Shown here: positions 52,297 to 61,547 of the stretch, piece by piece
Position numbering within the stretch: position 1 is the first letter of the stretch
How the letters are laid out: the number at the start of each line of letters is the position of its first letter
Assembly (NCBI GenBank): GCA_018242445.1
Contig: JAFEBW010000030.1
Span: 1-64,000 of the forward strand
Direction of reading: 5' to 3'
Length of the DNA stretch: 64,000 bases
DNA from: Pseudomonadota bacterium
GTDB lineage: Bacteria > Pseudomonadota > Gammaproteobacteria > Xanthomonadales > Xanthomonadaceae
Notes under the pieces: generated by a model
What the model saw: the letters and a program-made list of their open reading frames with translations, nothing else
The model's database searches: none
What the model was told of the DNA's origin: nothing
Made by a program: the position numbers and the translations under genes

Positions 52297-52898
52297 GCTG
52301 AACTTGCAATTATCCTGAATCGGCACCTGTCGAGTCAATACGAATTGCGCGTGGTCGGCCATCCGTGTGCGCTGATTCGCCCCTCCCGGCCTCTCCCTCT
52401 GTGCTGAGCGCAAGGGGAGGAGAGCCATGCGAGGCGCGAGTGATCGTGGTGCTTGGCATCACCCGGACAGGCGCGGGAGATGCCTGGCGGTTTGCGCAAT
52501 TGGAGGAGTCAAAAGAGTTAAAAATATCTGTTTGAGTAGGAAAAAATAACGAGAAATATTGCAATGCAAGATAACAAGTAAGTCATTAAATACAATTGGA
52601 TAGAAATTATTACTAGCACTATGCGTCATTGAACATTGCGACGCACCATTACATTAAATAAGTTTAATGACAATGTGCTTGAATTTGGTTCTAGGGTTTG
52701 TCCGTCACGAAAAACGTGATCCATGTCGTGGATGCGATGTGGGAGATCCGGAGCGACGACCCGGATCGTGACCGTCGAGGCCAGCCATTCGCAGGCCGTG
52801 CTCAGGCACGGTCATCGGGGGCGGCTTGTCGCAAGTTTCCCTCAGCTCCCTGCGTCTTCGCCCTGCCGCCATCACCACCTCATCCGGAACCTACGATC
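52297..52898. other. AT-rich upstream region of the M4 protease
   Basis: This 602-base gap has no gene. Its middle part (about 52500-52690) is strikingly AT-rich for this genome. It holds a perfect inverted repeat CATTAAA-TAAG-TTTAATG (52653-52670) and another with GCGTC/GACGC arms around TTGAAC just upstream. Both are candidates for regulator sites or promoter parts of the secreted protease. The GC-rich 3' part (52690-52898) is probably the leader. Confidence 0.5.
52653..52670. promoter_or_regulatory. Palindromic candidate operator upstream of the M4 protease
   Basis: CATTAAA and TTTAATG are perfect inverted arms around TAAG, in the AT-rich stretch about 230 bases before the start codon. 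The size and symmetry suit a dimeric regulator. The identity of the binder is unknown. Confidence 0.35.
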
Positions 52899-55139
52899 AT
52901 GAACGCCACGCGCAAACCAGTTCTTCGTTCGCTGACTTTCGCCACCACGCTTGCCTTGCTGGCCTGCGGCATGTCGGCGCAGGCCGCAAGCCGCGTCGAG
53001 CTCCACGGACAGAATCTTGCGGCGCTCAATGTCACGTACAAGGCCGCCATCGCCGCCTCCGGCGCAGCCGCCACGCCAGCCGTGCGCCACGCCGCCATGC
53101 TCGGCCTGGATGCGCAGTCCAGCCTGCAAGTGCTGACCTTCAACCAGGACAAGGACGGCACGAAACACTACCGCTACCAGCAGACCTTCCGCGGGATCCC
53201 GGTCTGGGGCGAGCAGGTGATCGTCAGTGAGGGCAGGGATGGTTCGATCCGCAACATGTTCGGGCGTACGGTCAAGGGTCTGGCCGGTGATTTGCATCAA
53301 GGTCAATCTCTGATCGCCCCGGCCAATGCACTGGCCGCCGCCAAGCAGGTGGCGCTGGGTGGACAGTTGGCGTCGATGGTCGTGCGGGGCGAGAGCAATC
53401 GGCAGATGATCTTTCTTGATCGCGCCGGCACTGCCTCGATGGTGTACGTGGTGAGCTTCTTCGCCGATACCGCCAAGGGCGGGCACCCGACCCGCCCGTT
53501 CGTGATCCTCGACGCACGTACCGGCAAGGTGATCCAGAAGTGGGATGGCCTGACCACCGACCAGATCGGCACCGGCCCCGGCGGCAACCAGAAGACCGGC
53601 CAGTACGAATGGGGCTCGGGCGGCAAGTACGGCTATCTGGATGTCGCCCAGAGCGGCAGCACCTGCACGATGAACAACGCCAACGTGAAGTCGGTGAACC
53701 TCAACGGCGCCACCTCCGGCACGACGGCGTGGTCGTACGCCTGCCCGCGCAACACCACCAAGGCGATCAACGGCGCGTATGCGCCGATCAACGACGCCCA
53801 CTATTTCGGCAGCATGATCACCGGCATGTATCCGGCCTACACCGGCTACAACGCCCTGAGCTTCCAGCTGGTGATGCGCACGCATTACAGCTCCAGCTAC
53901 GAGAACGCCTTCTGGGACGGCTCGACGATGAGCTTCGGCGACGGCGCCAGCACGTTCTATCCGCTGGTCAGCGTGGACGTGGCCGGCCACGAGGTGTCGC
54001 ACGGCTTCACCGAGCAGCACTCCAACCTGACCTACTCGGGCCAATCCGGCGGCATGAACGAGGCCTTCTCCGACATGGGCGGCGAGGCCACCGAGTACTA
54101 CTGGAAGGGCAGCAACGACTTCCTCGTTGGGCCGGAAGTGTTCAAGGCCACCGGCGCGCTGCGCTACATGTGCAACCCGACCCAGGACGGCAGTTCCATC
54201 GACAACGCCGCCAATTACACCAGCAGCCTCGACGTGCATTATTCCTCGGGCGTCTACAACAAGGCCTTCTGCACCCTGGCCAAGACCTCCGGCTGGAACA
54301 CCCCGACCGCCTTCAAGGTGTTCGCGCGCGCCAATGCCCTGTACTGGACGGCCAGCAGCACCTTCAACTCCGGCGCCTGCGGCGTGGAGACCGCCGCGAC
54401 CGATCTGGGCCTGAACAAACCCGACGTCACCGCGGCCTTCAACGCCGTGGGCGTGAGCTGCTCGGGTGGCGGCGGTGGCGGCGGAACCTCCGGCGGCGTA
54501 CTGAGCAACGGCGTTGCCGTGACCGGCATCAACAACACCACCGGCAACTCGGCGAACTACACCATGGCCGTGCCCTCGGGCGCCTCCAATCTGCAATTCG
54601 CGATGTCCGGCGGCACCGGCGATGCCGACATGTACGTGAAGTACGGTTCGGCGCCGACCGACACGTCCTACGACTGCCGTCCCTACGTGTCCGGCAATGC
54701 CGAGACCTGCAACATTTCCAGTGCGCAGGCGGGCACCTACTATGTGCGGATCAAGGCCTATTCGAGCTACACGGGCGTCTCGCTCAAGGGCAGCTACAGC
54801 ACCGGCGGTGGCGGTGGCAGCGGCACGGTGTTGAGCAGCGGCGTGCCGGTGTCGCTCGCTTCGGTGTCCACGGGCGGCGTGTCTCCGAACTACACGATCG
54901 CCGTACCCGCCGGCAAGACCAAGCTGGTCGTGGCGATCTCCGGCGGCACCGGCGATGCCGACCTGTACGTCCGCAAGGGCTCGGCGCCGACCTCGGCCAC
55001 CTACGACTGCCGTCCCTACCTGTCCGGCAATGCGGAAACCTGCACCTTCAACTCGCCCGCGGCGGCCACGTACTACGTCAACGTGCGTGCCTACTCCGCG
55101 TTCTCCGGAGTCAGCCTCAAGGCGACGGTCTCGCCCTGA
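52899..55139 (+). CDS. Secreted M4 family (thermolysin-like) metallopeptidase with two PPC domains
   Basis: An extracellular zinc protease precursor of 746 residues. The signal peptide is about 1-29 (ending SAQAA). An FTP/PepSY-type propeptide spans about 50-210, and the catalytic domain about 220-515. The zinc site is H364-E365-x2-H368 in DVAGHEVSHGF with E388 in GGMNEAFSD, and the catalytic histidine region is SLDVHYSSGVYN. A Gly-rich linker joins two C-terminal pre-peptidase (PPC) domains, about 530-635 and 645-746, which are near copies of each other. PPC domains usually aid export and are often removed. An AT-rich promoter region precedes the gene and a strong terminator follows it. Confidence 0.93.
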   Translation: MNATRKPVLRSLTFATTLALLACGMSAQAASRVELHGQNLAALNVTYKAAIAASGAAATPAVRHAAMLGLDAQSSLQVLTFNQDKDGTKHYRYQQTFRGIPVWGEQVIVSEGRDGSIRNMFGRTVKGLAGDLHQGQSLIAPANALAAAKQVALGGQLASMVVRGESNRQMIFLDRAGTASMVYVVSFFADTAKGGHPTRPFVILDARTGKVIQKWDGLTTDQIGTGPGGNQKTGQYEWGSGGKYGYLDVAQSGSTCTMNNANVKSVNLNGATSGTTAWSYACPRNTTKAINGAYAPINDAHYFGSMITGMYPAYTGYNALSFQLVMRTHYSSSYENAFWDGSTMSFGDGASTFYPLVSVDVAGHEVSHGFTEQHSNLTYSGQSGGMNEAFSDMGGEATEYYWKGSNDFLVGPEVFKATGALRYMCNPTQDGSSIDNAANYTSSLDVHYSSGVYNKAFCTLAKTSGWNTPTAFKVFARANALYWTASSTFNSGACGVETAATDLGLNKPDVTAAFNAVGVSCSGGGGGGGTSGGVLSNGVAVTGINNTTGNSANYTMAVPSGASNLQFAMSGGTGDADMYVKYGSAPTDTSYDCRPYVSGNAETCNISSAQAGTYYVRIKAYSSYTGVSLKGSYSTGGGGGSGTVLSSGVPVSLASVSTGGVSPNYTIAVPAGKTKLVVAISGGTGDADLYVRKGSAPTSATYDCRPYLSGNAETCTFNSPAAATYYVNVRAYSAFSGVSLKATVSP

Positions 55140-55203
55140 AGCGTGACAAGTCCCCTGCGCGAGCAGGGGGTTGCTGCAAGCTGTCGTGTCGAACCCCGAT
55201 TGG

Positions 55204-55233
55204 CCCCGGCGCGCAAGCGCCGGGGATTTTTTT
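55204..55233 (+). terminator. Intrinsic terminator after the M4 protease
   Basis: CCCCGGCGC and GCGCCGGGG form a 9-bp stem with a GCAA loop, then ATTTTTTT. A smaller hairpin (CCCCTGC/GCAGGGG, 55152-55169) precedes it. Confidence 0.92.
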
Positions 55234-55314
55234 CGCCCATTCACCCTCGAGTCTGCTGTCGTTGACAGGCGTGAGCTATAGTGACGGCATCACTCGCACG
55301 CATGGAAATGACTG

Positions 55315-55983
55315 ATGCCTTGCTTGAAATCCTTTCGCCTGCCATTGCTGACTGCGCTGTCGATTGCATGCGTTTCGACGACAGCCTTCGCCGCACAAGC
55401 GGCTCCTGCCGCGAAGCCTGCGGCGATCTTCTGGATCGGCGACCTGGACGTGAACCACGACGGCCGCATCACCCGCCAGGAAGCCGCGGCAGCACCGGCG
55501 ATCGCCCGCGATTTCGATGCCATCGACACCAATCGCGACGGCGTGATCACGATGTCCGAGGTGAAGGCATGGTGGCGTGCGCAGATCATCCGCACGGCGC
55601 AGCAAAGCGTGCAACTGCGCATGGCGGCGTTCGACCGGGCGGATGCCAACCACGACGGAAAATTGTCGCTGCAGGAGGCGAAAAACGCCGGCATGACCGT
55701 CGTGGTCGCGAACTTCAATGCCTTCGACGTCAATCACGATGGCTTCATCGACCGCGAGGAGATGCAACGCGGCGCGGCGGCGCTGGCGCAGCGGGCGCTC
55801 AACGCGCGCGCGCAGCGCATGCAGGAGTTGTTCAACAAGGCCGACACCAACCACGACGGCAAGCTCAATCCCGCCGAGTTCAAGGCGGCATTCCCGCGCT
55901 TCGCGCCGGCGTTCTCGTTCTTCGACGAGAACCACGACGGCTTCGTGGAGATCGGCGAGTTCGCCTTGCCGCCGGGTTACTGA
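55315..55983 (+). CDS. Secreted protein with six EF-hand motifs
   Basis: A 222-residue exported calcium-binding protein. The signal peptide covers about 1-26. Six EF-hand loops follow: DVNHDGRITRQE, DTNRDGVITMSE, DANHDGKLSLQE, DVNHDGFIDREE, DTNHDGKLNPAE and DENHDGFVEIGE. All keep Asp at position 1, Asp at 5, Gly at 6 and Glu at 12, so all should bind calcium. They occur as three pairs, as in calmodulin-like lobes. It lies 175 bases after the calcium-dependent M4 protease but behind a terminator, so it is separately transcribed. A calcium buffer or sensor in the periplasm is inferred. Confidence 0.88.
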   Translation: MPCLKSFRLPLLTALSIACVSTTAFAAQAAPAAKPAAIFWIGDLDVNHDGRITRQEAAAAPAIARDFDAIDTNRDGVITMSEVKAWWRAQIIRTAQQSVQLRMAAFDRADANHDGKLSLQEAKNAGMTVVVANFNAFDVNHDGFIDREEMQRGAAALAQRALNARAQRMQELFNKADTNHDGKLNPAEFKAAFPRFAPAFSFFDENHDGFVEIGEFALPPGY

Positions 55984-56060
55984 TACGGCTTCGGGCTGCT
56001 GCGCATCGAGCGCTGCCTGCAACCATCGGCGGCATGCCGTGGCAGGTCGCGCATGAGCGC

Positions 56061-56486
56061 TCAGCGATGCAGCACGCCGGTCATCGTCAGCACCGTCAAC
56101 GCGGCGATGACCGCCAGCAGGAGCAGGCGGATGCGCATCGTCAGCGTGGCGCGGGCGTCGCGCTGGCGCGTCGCCGGTGCGTGCGCCGACGTGGGCAAAA
56201 AGGATGAAGGGCTGGTCTCGCCGCCGAAGCCCACGCCGTGCCGCGTGCTTTCCAGCAGCCCCTGTTCGCGCAACATCGCCCGCGCCTTCGGCTGATCCTC
56301 GGCCTTGAGCACCCACACCTGCGGATTGCTTTCCGAGTCGAGTTTGTCGCGATAGCTGAACACCTTGCGGCGGTTGCCCTTGTACGAGCGGTCATTGGCG
56401 ACCTTCACCTCGATGCCGGCATCGACCAGCAGCTTCGCCACCGCTTCGACATTCTCCAGACGCGGGGATGTGAACACCATGCGCAT
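56061..56486 (-). CDS. DUF2007 domain protein with C-terminal membrane helix
   Basis: A 141-residue protein. The N-terminal DUF2007 (putative signal-transducing) domain has MVFTSPRLENVEAVAKLLVDAGIEVKVAND and WVLKAEDQPKARAMLREQGLL, a compact alpha/beta fold resembling PII-like or ACT-type domains. A polar linker (about 85-115) leads to a single membrane helix at 117-138 near the C-terminus, so it is probably tail-anchored with the domain in the cytoplasm. Its start shares one base with the tesB stop (TGATG), so it is coupled to tesB. An ATG two codons in is an alternative. The ligand is unknown. Confidence 0.82.
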   Translation of the reverse strand: MRMVFTSPRLENVEAVAKLLVDAGIEVKVANDRSYKGNRRKVFSYRDKLDSESNPQVWVLKAEDQPKARAMLREQGLLESTRHGVGFGGETSPSSFLPTSAHAPATRQRDARATLTMRIRLLLLAVIAALTVLTMTGVLHR

Positions 56487-57373
56487 CAGGCGTGCTCCTG
56501 CGGCGGCTGGATGCGCATCAGCCCTTCCTGCGCGGTCGAAGCGACCAGAGTTCCTTGCGCATCGTAGATCATCCCGCGCGCCAGCCCGCGCGCGCCCTGC
56601 GCGGTGGGGCTGTCGCAGGAGTACAGCAGCCATTCGTCCACCCGGAACGGGCGGTGGAACCACAGCGCGTGGTCGAGGCTGGCCATCACCACGTTGGGCT
56701 GGTAGTAGCTGATGCCGTGCGGAAACGTGGCGGTGCCGATCAGGTGGAAGTCGGAGGCGTAGGCGAGCATCGCATGGTGCAGCTCGGGTGCGTCGCCGAT
56801 GCGCTCGGCCAGCTTGAACCACACCTGCTGGAAGGGCGGCCGCTTGCTCGGGTTCAATTCGTCGCGCGGATACACGTGGCGGAACACGAACGGCCCGCCG
56901 CGGTTGACCCAGCGTTGCAACTTCGGCGACAGCCGCGCCAGCACGGCCGGGTCGATCGGTGGCAGCGGCGGCAGTTCGTCGGGCAGCGGCACCACCGGCA
57001 TCGGCAACTGGTGCTCCGGGCCGGGCTCGTGCTGCTGGAAGGAAGCGGCGACCACGCAGATCGGCTTGCCGTGCTGGATCGCGGTGACCCGCCGCACCGA
57101 GAAGCTGCCGCCGTCGCGGGTGCGATCGACGTCGTAGACGATCGGGTGCTCGATGTCGCCGGCGCGCAAAAAATACGCATGCAGCGAATGCACCAAGCGC
57201 TGCCGATCCACCGTCGCCTGCGCGGCCGACAGCGCCTGCCCGAGCACCTGCCCGCCGAACACGTACTTGGTGCCGATGTCGCGGCTCTGGCCGCGGAACA
57301 GGTTGTCCTCCAGCCGCTCCAGCGAGAGCAGTTCGACCAGTTCGCTGACGGGGCCTTGGGGTACGGGATTCAC
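56486..57373 (-). CDS. tesB: Acyl-CoA thioesterase II
   Basis: Hydrolyses medium- and long-chain acyl-CoA to free fatty acid. It is 295 residues, near the E. coli 286. The double hot-dog fold is recognised by NLFRGQSRDIGTKYVFGGQVLGQAL in the N-terminal half and by the C-terminal MASLDHALWFHRPFRVDEWLLYSC, whose aspartate belongs to the catalytic triad. The start at 57373 begins the conserved N-terminus. It forms an operon with the DUF2007 gene. A gene for a peptidoglycan amidase lies 62 bases upstream on the same strand. Confidence 0.94.
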   Translation of the reverse strand: MNPVPQGPVSELVELLSLERLEDNLFRGQSRDIGTKYVFGGQVLGQALSAAQATVDRQRLVHSLHAYFLRAGDIEHPIVYDVDRTRDGGSFSVRRVTAIQHGKPICVVAASFQQHEPGPEHQLPMPVVPLPDELPPLPPIDPAVLARLSPKLQRWVNRGGPFVFRHVYPRDELNPSKRPPFQQVWFKLAERIGDAPELHHAMLAYASDFHLIGTATFPHGISYYQPNVVMASLDHALWFHRPFRVDEWLLYSCDSPTAQGARGLARGMIYDAQGTLVASTAQEGLMRIQPPQEHA

Positions 57374-57435
57374 GGTTGGATACCCACGATGCGGTGCATC
57401 GCATTATACCGGCAGGGATGATCCGGTCCTTGGTA

Positions 57436-58041
57436 TCACCTCGGATGAGCAGGCGCTGAATCGTTCGTTGGAGCGTGAAGCAATCGTTGCAGCGGTACCG
57501 CTGCCAGCACATGCTCCCACGGAAACAACGGCCCCGGGTCGCGCTTGCGCGCCACGGTTTGCGTCGCATCGTCGCTGGCCGGCACCTGTTCGGTGTCCAG
57601 ATCCTCGTGGCCGGCGATCTGGCGCAGGTTCGGCAGGCGTTGCCGCAGCGTCGCCAGCAGGCCGATCAAGGCCGCGATCTGCGCCGGCGGATAGGGCTCG
57701 TCCATCGCCTGATGGCGCGAATCCAGCCAGTCCGGGTAACGGCCGGCGTTGACCAGTTCGATGCCGACCGAATGCGCATTGAAGCCGCGCACATGGTGGG
57801 CGATGCGTTCGGAGTTCACGAATTCATGGATGCTGCCGTCGCGGTCGATGTACCAGTGGCCGGAATTGCCGGTTTGCGATGCCGGATGCAGGATGCGCTC
57901 GCCGTACTCGCGCGCCATCGCAAGGTCGGGCAATTCGGTGCAGTGGATCACCACGAGGTCGATCCGCGCGGCAGCGCGCGCATCGAGGCGGTCGAGGTAG
58001 GGCAGGGGCCAGAGGTGGATCGCGACGGGGTCGGTGGGCAT
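57436..58041 (-). CDS. N-acetylmuramoyl-L-alanine amidase family 2 (AmpD-like)
   Basis: A zinc amidase that cleaves the bond between N-acetylmuramic acid and the stem peptide. The 201-residue chain lacks a signal peptide, as in cytoplasmic AmpD, which recycles cell wall fragments. Zinc ligands are H33 in VVIHCTE, the histidine in GHEDLD or in HHVRGFNAHSVGIEL, and the aspartate in KRDPGPLFPW. The start at 58041 is followed directly by the conserved LWPLPYLDRL. It lies divergent from the alpha/beta hydrolase gene across 97 bases. Confidence 0.9.
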   Translation of the reverse strand: MPTDPVAIHLWPLPYLDRLDARAAARIDLVVIHCTELPDLAMAREYGERILHPASQTGNSGHWYIDRDGSIHEFVNSERIAHHVRGFNAHSVGIELVNAGRYPDWLDSRHQAMDEPYPPAQIAALIGLLATLRQRLPNLRQIAGHEDLDTEQVPASDDATQTVARKRDPGPLFPWEHVLAAVPLQRLLHAPTNDSAPAHPR

Positions 58042-58138
58042 GGCCGCATGCTAGCATCGCGGCCTTCCGCAACGCCCTCGGCAGGCTCGCCATGACGGCC
58101 ATCCGCAACGCCCGACAGCTCGTCGTCACGGTATCGCC

Positions 58139-58660
58139 GTGAGCGGCCACGCCATCCTTTCGCATGGGCTGGAAAGCGGCCCGCACGCGACCAAGGTGAC
58201 GGCGCTGGCCACGGTTGCCCAAGCGCTGGGCTGGACGACGGAACGGCCCGACTACCTCGCCTGCGATCGTGCGCAGGAGCATGGCCGCTTCGGCGACGTC
58301 GATGCGCGCATCGCGCAATTGTGCGAGCGTGCGCGCGCCGCGAAGCAGCCGCTGGTGCTGGCCGGTTCGAGCATGGGAGCCTTCATCTCGGCGCTGGCCT
58401 CGCTGCAGGTGCCCTGCGCGGGCTTGTTCCTGCTGGCGCCGCCGCCGTGGCTGGAAGGCTATCGGCATGTTCTCGATGCCGCGCGCGTGCCGACCTTCAT
58501 CGTCCACGGCTGGGACGACGAACTGATCCCCGCGCAGGGCGTGATCGACTGGGCGCGGCCCCGCCGTGATCGCCTGCTGCTGGTGAACGACGGCCATCGG
58601 CTGTCCGATCACGCCGCGTTCTGCGCCGAGCGTTTCGGCGATTTCCTGCGTTCGCTGTGA
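58139..58660 (+). CDS. Alpha/beta hydrolase (YqiA/RutD-like small esterase)
   Basis: A small hydrolase of 173 residues. It opens [20 protein letters not shown]. The nucleophile is S78 in LAGSSMGAF (GxSxG type). The acid residue is in HGWDDELI and the catalytic histidine in NDGHRLSD, so the triad is complete although the fold is minimal. The start is a GTG at 58139. Its stop overlaps the GTG start of rlmKL (GTGA), so the two are translationally linked. The substrate is unknown; related proteins are esterases acting on small acyl esters. Confidence 0.85.
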   Translation: MSGHAILSHGLESGPHATKVTALATVAQALGWTTERPDYLACDRAQEHGRFGDVDARIAQLCERARAAKQPLVLAGSSMGAFISALASLQVPCAGLFLLAPPPWLEGYRHVLDAARVPTFIVHGWDDELIPAQGVIDWARPRRDRLLLVNDGHRLSDHAAFCAERFGDFLRSL

Positions 58661-60876
58661 TCGCCAGATCATCGACGATGAACGGCGATGCATCAGCCAC
58701 CAATGACAGTGAGGCCAACGGGCGGGAAGATGGCGGTGCGAGCCGTTTCTTCGCCAGTTGCGCCAAGGGCCTGGAATACCTGCTGGTCGACGAGTTGCTG
58801 GAGTTGGGCGCGAGCCACGCCACTGCGGCGGTGGCCGGGGTCAACGCCGTCGGTGACATCGATGCGGCGTTGCGTGCCGTGCTGTGGTCGCGCCTGGCCA
58901 GCCGGGTGCTGTGGCCGCTGGCGGCGTTCGACTGCGCCGACGAGCAGGCGCTGTACGACGGAGTCGCCGCGATCGATTGGTCGGCGCATCTGGATGCGCG
59001 GCACACGCTGGCGGTCGATGCGCATGTGGCGGGAACGGCGATCACGCATGCGAAGTTCGCCGCGCTGCGGGTCAAGGACGCCATCGTCGATCAATTCCGC
59101 GAACGCATCGGCACGCGCCCATCGGTGGATACCGATGCGCCCGATGTGCGCCTGAACCTGTTGCTGCGCAAGGGCCGCGCCACCCTCGCGGTAGACTTGG
59201 GCGGCGGCAGCCTGCACCGGCGCGGCTGGCGCGCCCAGCAGGGCGAGGCGCCGCTGAAGGAGAACCTCGCCGCGGCGATGCTGCTGCGCGGGCGCTGGCC
59301 GCAGGTGCATGCCGACGGTGGCGGCCTGCTCGACCCGATGTGCGGCAGCGGCACGCTGTTGATCGAAGGCGCGCTGATGGCCGCGGATGTCGCGCCCGGA
59401 TTGGCGCGGCACGGCGATGCACTGCCGACGCGTTGGCGTGGCTTCGATGCGACCGCATGGCAACGACTGATCGATGAAGCGCGCGCGCGCGAACGGGTCG
59501 GCCGCACGGCGTTGCGCGCGGCGTTTCACGGCTCCGACAGCGACCCGCACGCGATCCGCGCCGCGCAGGCCAATGCGCAGGCCGCGGGCGTGGCGGCGGC
59601 GATCGCGTTCGCGGTGACGCCGGTACAACAACTCGCCGCGCCACCGCAGGCGCAGGGGTTGGTGGTCTGCAACCCGCCCTACGACCAGCGCCTCGCGGCC
59701 GACGAAAACCTGTACCGCGATCTGGGCGATGCCCTGCGCCGGGCCACGCCCGAATGGCGTGCGGCGATCTTGTGCGGCGACGAACACCTTGCGCGCGCCA
59801 CCGGCCTGCGCGCGAGCAAGCGGTATGCCTTCTTCAATGGCGCGCTCGAATGCGTGCTGCTGGCCTGCGACACGGTGCGCCCGCCCGCGCAAGAGCCGCG
59901 TCCGCCAGCGCCCTTGTCGGAAGGCGCGGCGATGGTCGCCAACCGCCTGCGCAAGAACCTGCGCAAGTTAAAAAGCTGGCGGCAGCGCGAGGGTGTGGAC
60001 TGTTTCCGCGCCTACGATGCGGACTTGCCCGAGTACGCGGCGGCGATCGATGCGTACACCGAAGATGCCGACGATGCGCCGCGCACCTTCCTGCACGTGC
60101 AGGAATACCAGCCGCCGGCCACGGTGCCGGAAGCCGATGCGCGCCGCCGCTTCGGTGAGCTGGTGCGCGCCGCCGGCGAGGCGTTCGCGGTGCCGCGCGA
60201 GCGCATCGCGCTCAAGACCCGCGCGCGTGGCAAGGGCGGCAGCCAGTACGGTGCGATGGCGCAGCGTGGCGAATTCCTCGTCGTGCGCGAGGGCGTGGCG
60301 CGGCTGCGGGTGAACCTGTTCGATTACCTCGACACCGGCCTGTTCCTCGACCATCGCCCCTTGCGCGCGCGCATCGCGCACATCGCGCGCGGCAAACGCT
60401 TCCTCAACCTGTTCGCCTACACCGGCGCGGCCAGCGTGCAGGCGGCGGTGGGCGGCGCGGCGCAGACCACCAGCGTGGATCTGTCGGCGACCTACCTGCA
60501 ATGGGCCGCCGACAACCTGGCGCTCAACGGCTGCACCGGCGGCGCGCACCGATTGGTGCAGGCCGATGCGCTGGCCTGGCTGGAGGCCGAACGCGACCAG
60601 TACGACCTGATCTTCTGCGACCCGCCGACTTTCTCCAACTCCGCGCGCGCCGAGGATTTCGACGTGCAGCGCGAGCACGTGCGCCTGCTGCGCGCGGCGC
60701 TGGCGCGGCTGGCGCTGGGCGGCGTGCTGTATTTCTCCAACAACTTCCGCCGCTTCAAATTGGATGAGGCCGCGTTGGCCGACTGCGCGGACATCCACGA
60801 CATCAGCGCGGCGACCATTCCCGTGGATTTCGAACGCAACCCGCGCATCCACCGCTGCTGGGAGCTGCGACGGTGA
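58657..60876 (+). CDS. rlmL: Bifunctional 23S rRNA (G2069-N7/G2445-N2) methyltransferase RlmKL
   Basis: A two-headed rRNA methyltransferase of 739 residues. The N-terminal THUMP domain begins [22 protein letters not shown]. The RlmL methyltransferase domain has [14 protein letters not shown] and NPPYD. The C-terminal RlmK half begins after about 400 with [14 protein letters not shown] and carries [14 protein letters not shown] and [10 protein letters not shown]. Together they modify two guanines in domain V, near the peptidyl transferase centre. The GTG at 58657 overlaps the hydrolase stop. The ATG at 58678 is an alternative that drops seven residues. The fused form is typical of gammaproteobacteria. 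Confidence 0.95.
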   Translation: MIARSSTMNGDASATNDSEANGREDGGASRFFASCAKGLEYLLVDELLELGASHATAAVAGVNAVGDIDAALRAVLWSRLASRVLWPLAAFDCADEQALYDGVAAIDWSAHLDARHTLAVDAHVAGTAITHAKFAALRVKDAIVDQFRERIGTRPSVDTDAPDVRLNLLLRKGRATLAVDLGGGSLHRRGWRAQQGEAPLKENLAAAMLLRGRWPQVHADGGGLLDPMCGSGTLLIEGALMAADVAPGLARHGDALPTRWRGFDATAWQRLIDEARARERVGRTALRAAFHGSDSDPHAIRAAQANAQAAGVAAAIAFAVTPVQQLAAPPQAQGLVVCNPPYDQRLAADENLYRDLGDALRRATPEWRAAILCGDEHLARATGLRASKRYAFFNGALECVLLACDTVRPPAQEPRPPAPLSEGAAMVANRLRKNLRKLKSWRQREGVDCFRAYDADLPEYAAAIDAYTEDADDAPRTFLHVQEYQPPATVPEADARRRFGELVRAAGEAFAVPRERIALKTRARGKGGSQYGAMAQRGEFLVVREGVARLRVNLFDYLDTGLFLDHRPLRARIAHIARGKRFLNLFAYTGAASVQAAVGGAAQTTSVDLSATYLQWAADNLALNGCTGGAHRLVQADALAWLEAERDQYDLIFCDPPTFSNSARAEDFDVQREHVRLLRAALARLALGGVLYFSNNFRRFKLDEAALADCADIHDISAATIPVDFERNPRIHRCWELRR

Positions 60877-60933
60877 CGATCCGGCAATTTCTTAACGACA
60901 GCGCCCGCGATCAACAGGCATGATGCGCGGCGT

Positions 60934-61539
60934 ATGACCGACCCTTCCGACACCGCCGCGCTGCGGCCGCATGCCTGGACCTTCTTCCGGCAGTGGCTGA
61001 AGAACCCGCTCAAGGTCGCCTCGATCACGCCATCGAGCCAGCAACTGGCCGGGCTGATGGTGGCCGAGTTGCCCGCCGATACGCGCCGCGTGATCGAACT
61101 CGGCGGCGGCACCGGCGTGTTCACCGCGGCCATGCTCCGCCGTGGCATCGCCCCGCAGGACCTGATGGTGGTCGAGCTCAATGACGAGCTGGCCGCGCAC
61201 CTGCAGCGGCTGTTTCCGCAGGCGCGGGTGGCGCAGGGCGATGCCCGGCAACTGGCGAGGATCGCCGCCGACAACGGTTTTGCCGATGGCGGGCCGGTGG
61301 ACGCCATCGTCTCCGGGCTGGGCTTCCTGTCGATGCCCAAGTCCCTGCAGCACGACATCATGGCCGCGGCCTTCGCATGCCTGCGGCCGGGCGGGCGCTT
61401 CGTGCAGTTCACCTACGGCCCGGCGGTTCCGCTGCACCGGGACGTGGTGGATGCCCTGGGCCTGCAAGCGCGCAAGGGCCGCAAGGCCTGGCGCAACCTG
61501 CCGCCGGCGACGGTGTATGTGTTCACCCGCGGCGGATAG
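60934..61539 (+). CDS. Phospholipid N-methyltransferase-like SAM methyltransferase
   Basis: A class I SAM methyltransferase of 201 residues. The opening FFRQWLKNPLKVASITPSS is characteristic of the PmtA group, which methylates phosphatidylethanolamine towards phosphatidylcholine. The SAM motif is VIELGGGTGVFT near 53-64, with motif post-I ELNDELA. A hydrophobic loop (DAIVSGLGFLSMPKSLQHDI) could contact lipid. The ATG at 60934 lies 57 bases after rlmKL, likely in the same transcript. Alternative substrate: other small lipids or rRNA-type substrates; the motif set favours phospholipid. Confidence 0.85.
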   Translation: MTDPSDTAALRPHAWTFFRQWLKNPLKVASITPSSQQLAGLMVAELPADTRRVIELGGGTGVFTAAMLRRGIAPQDLMVVELNDELAAHLQRLFPQARVAQGDARQLARIAADNGFADGGPVDAIVSGLGFLSMPKSLQHDIMAAAFACLRPGGRFVQFTYGPAVPLHRDVVDALGLQARKGRKAWRNLPPATVYVFTRGG

Positions 61540-61547
61540 CCGCAACG

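Noticed and set aside
54470..54490. Gly-rich stretch in the M4 protease as a frameshift or assembly error
   Set aside because: The frame continues into two intact PPC domains. Poly-glycine linkers at this place are normal for such proteases.
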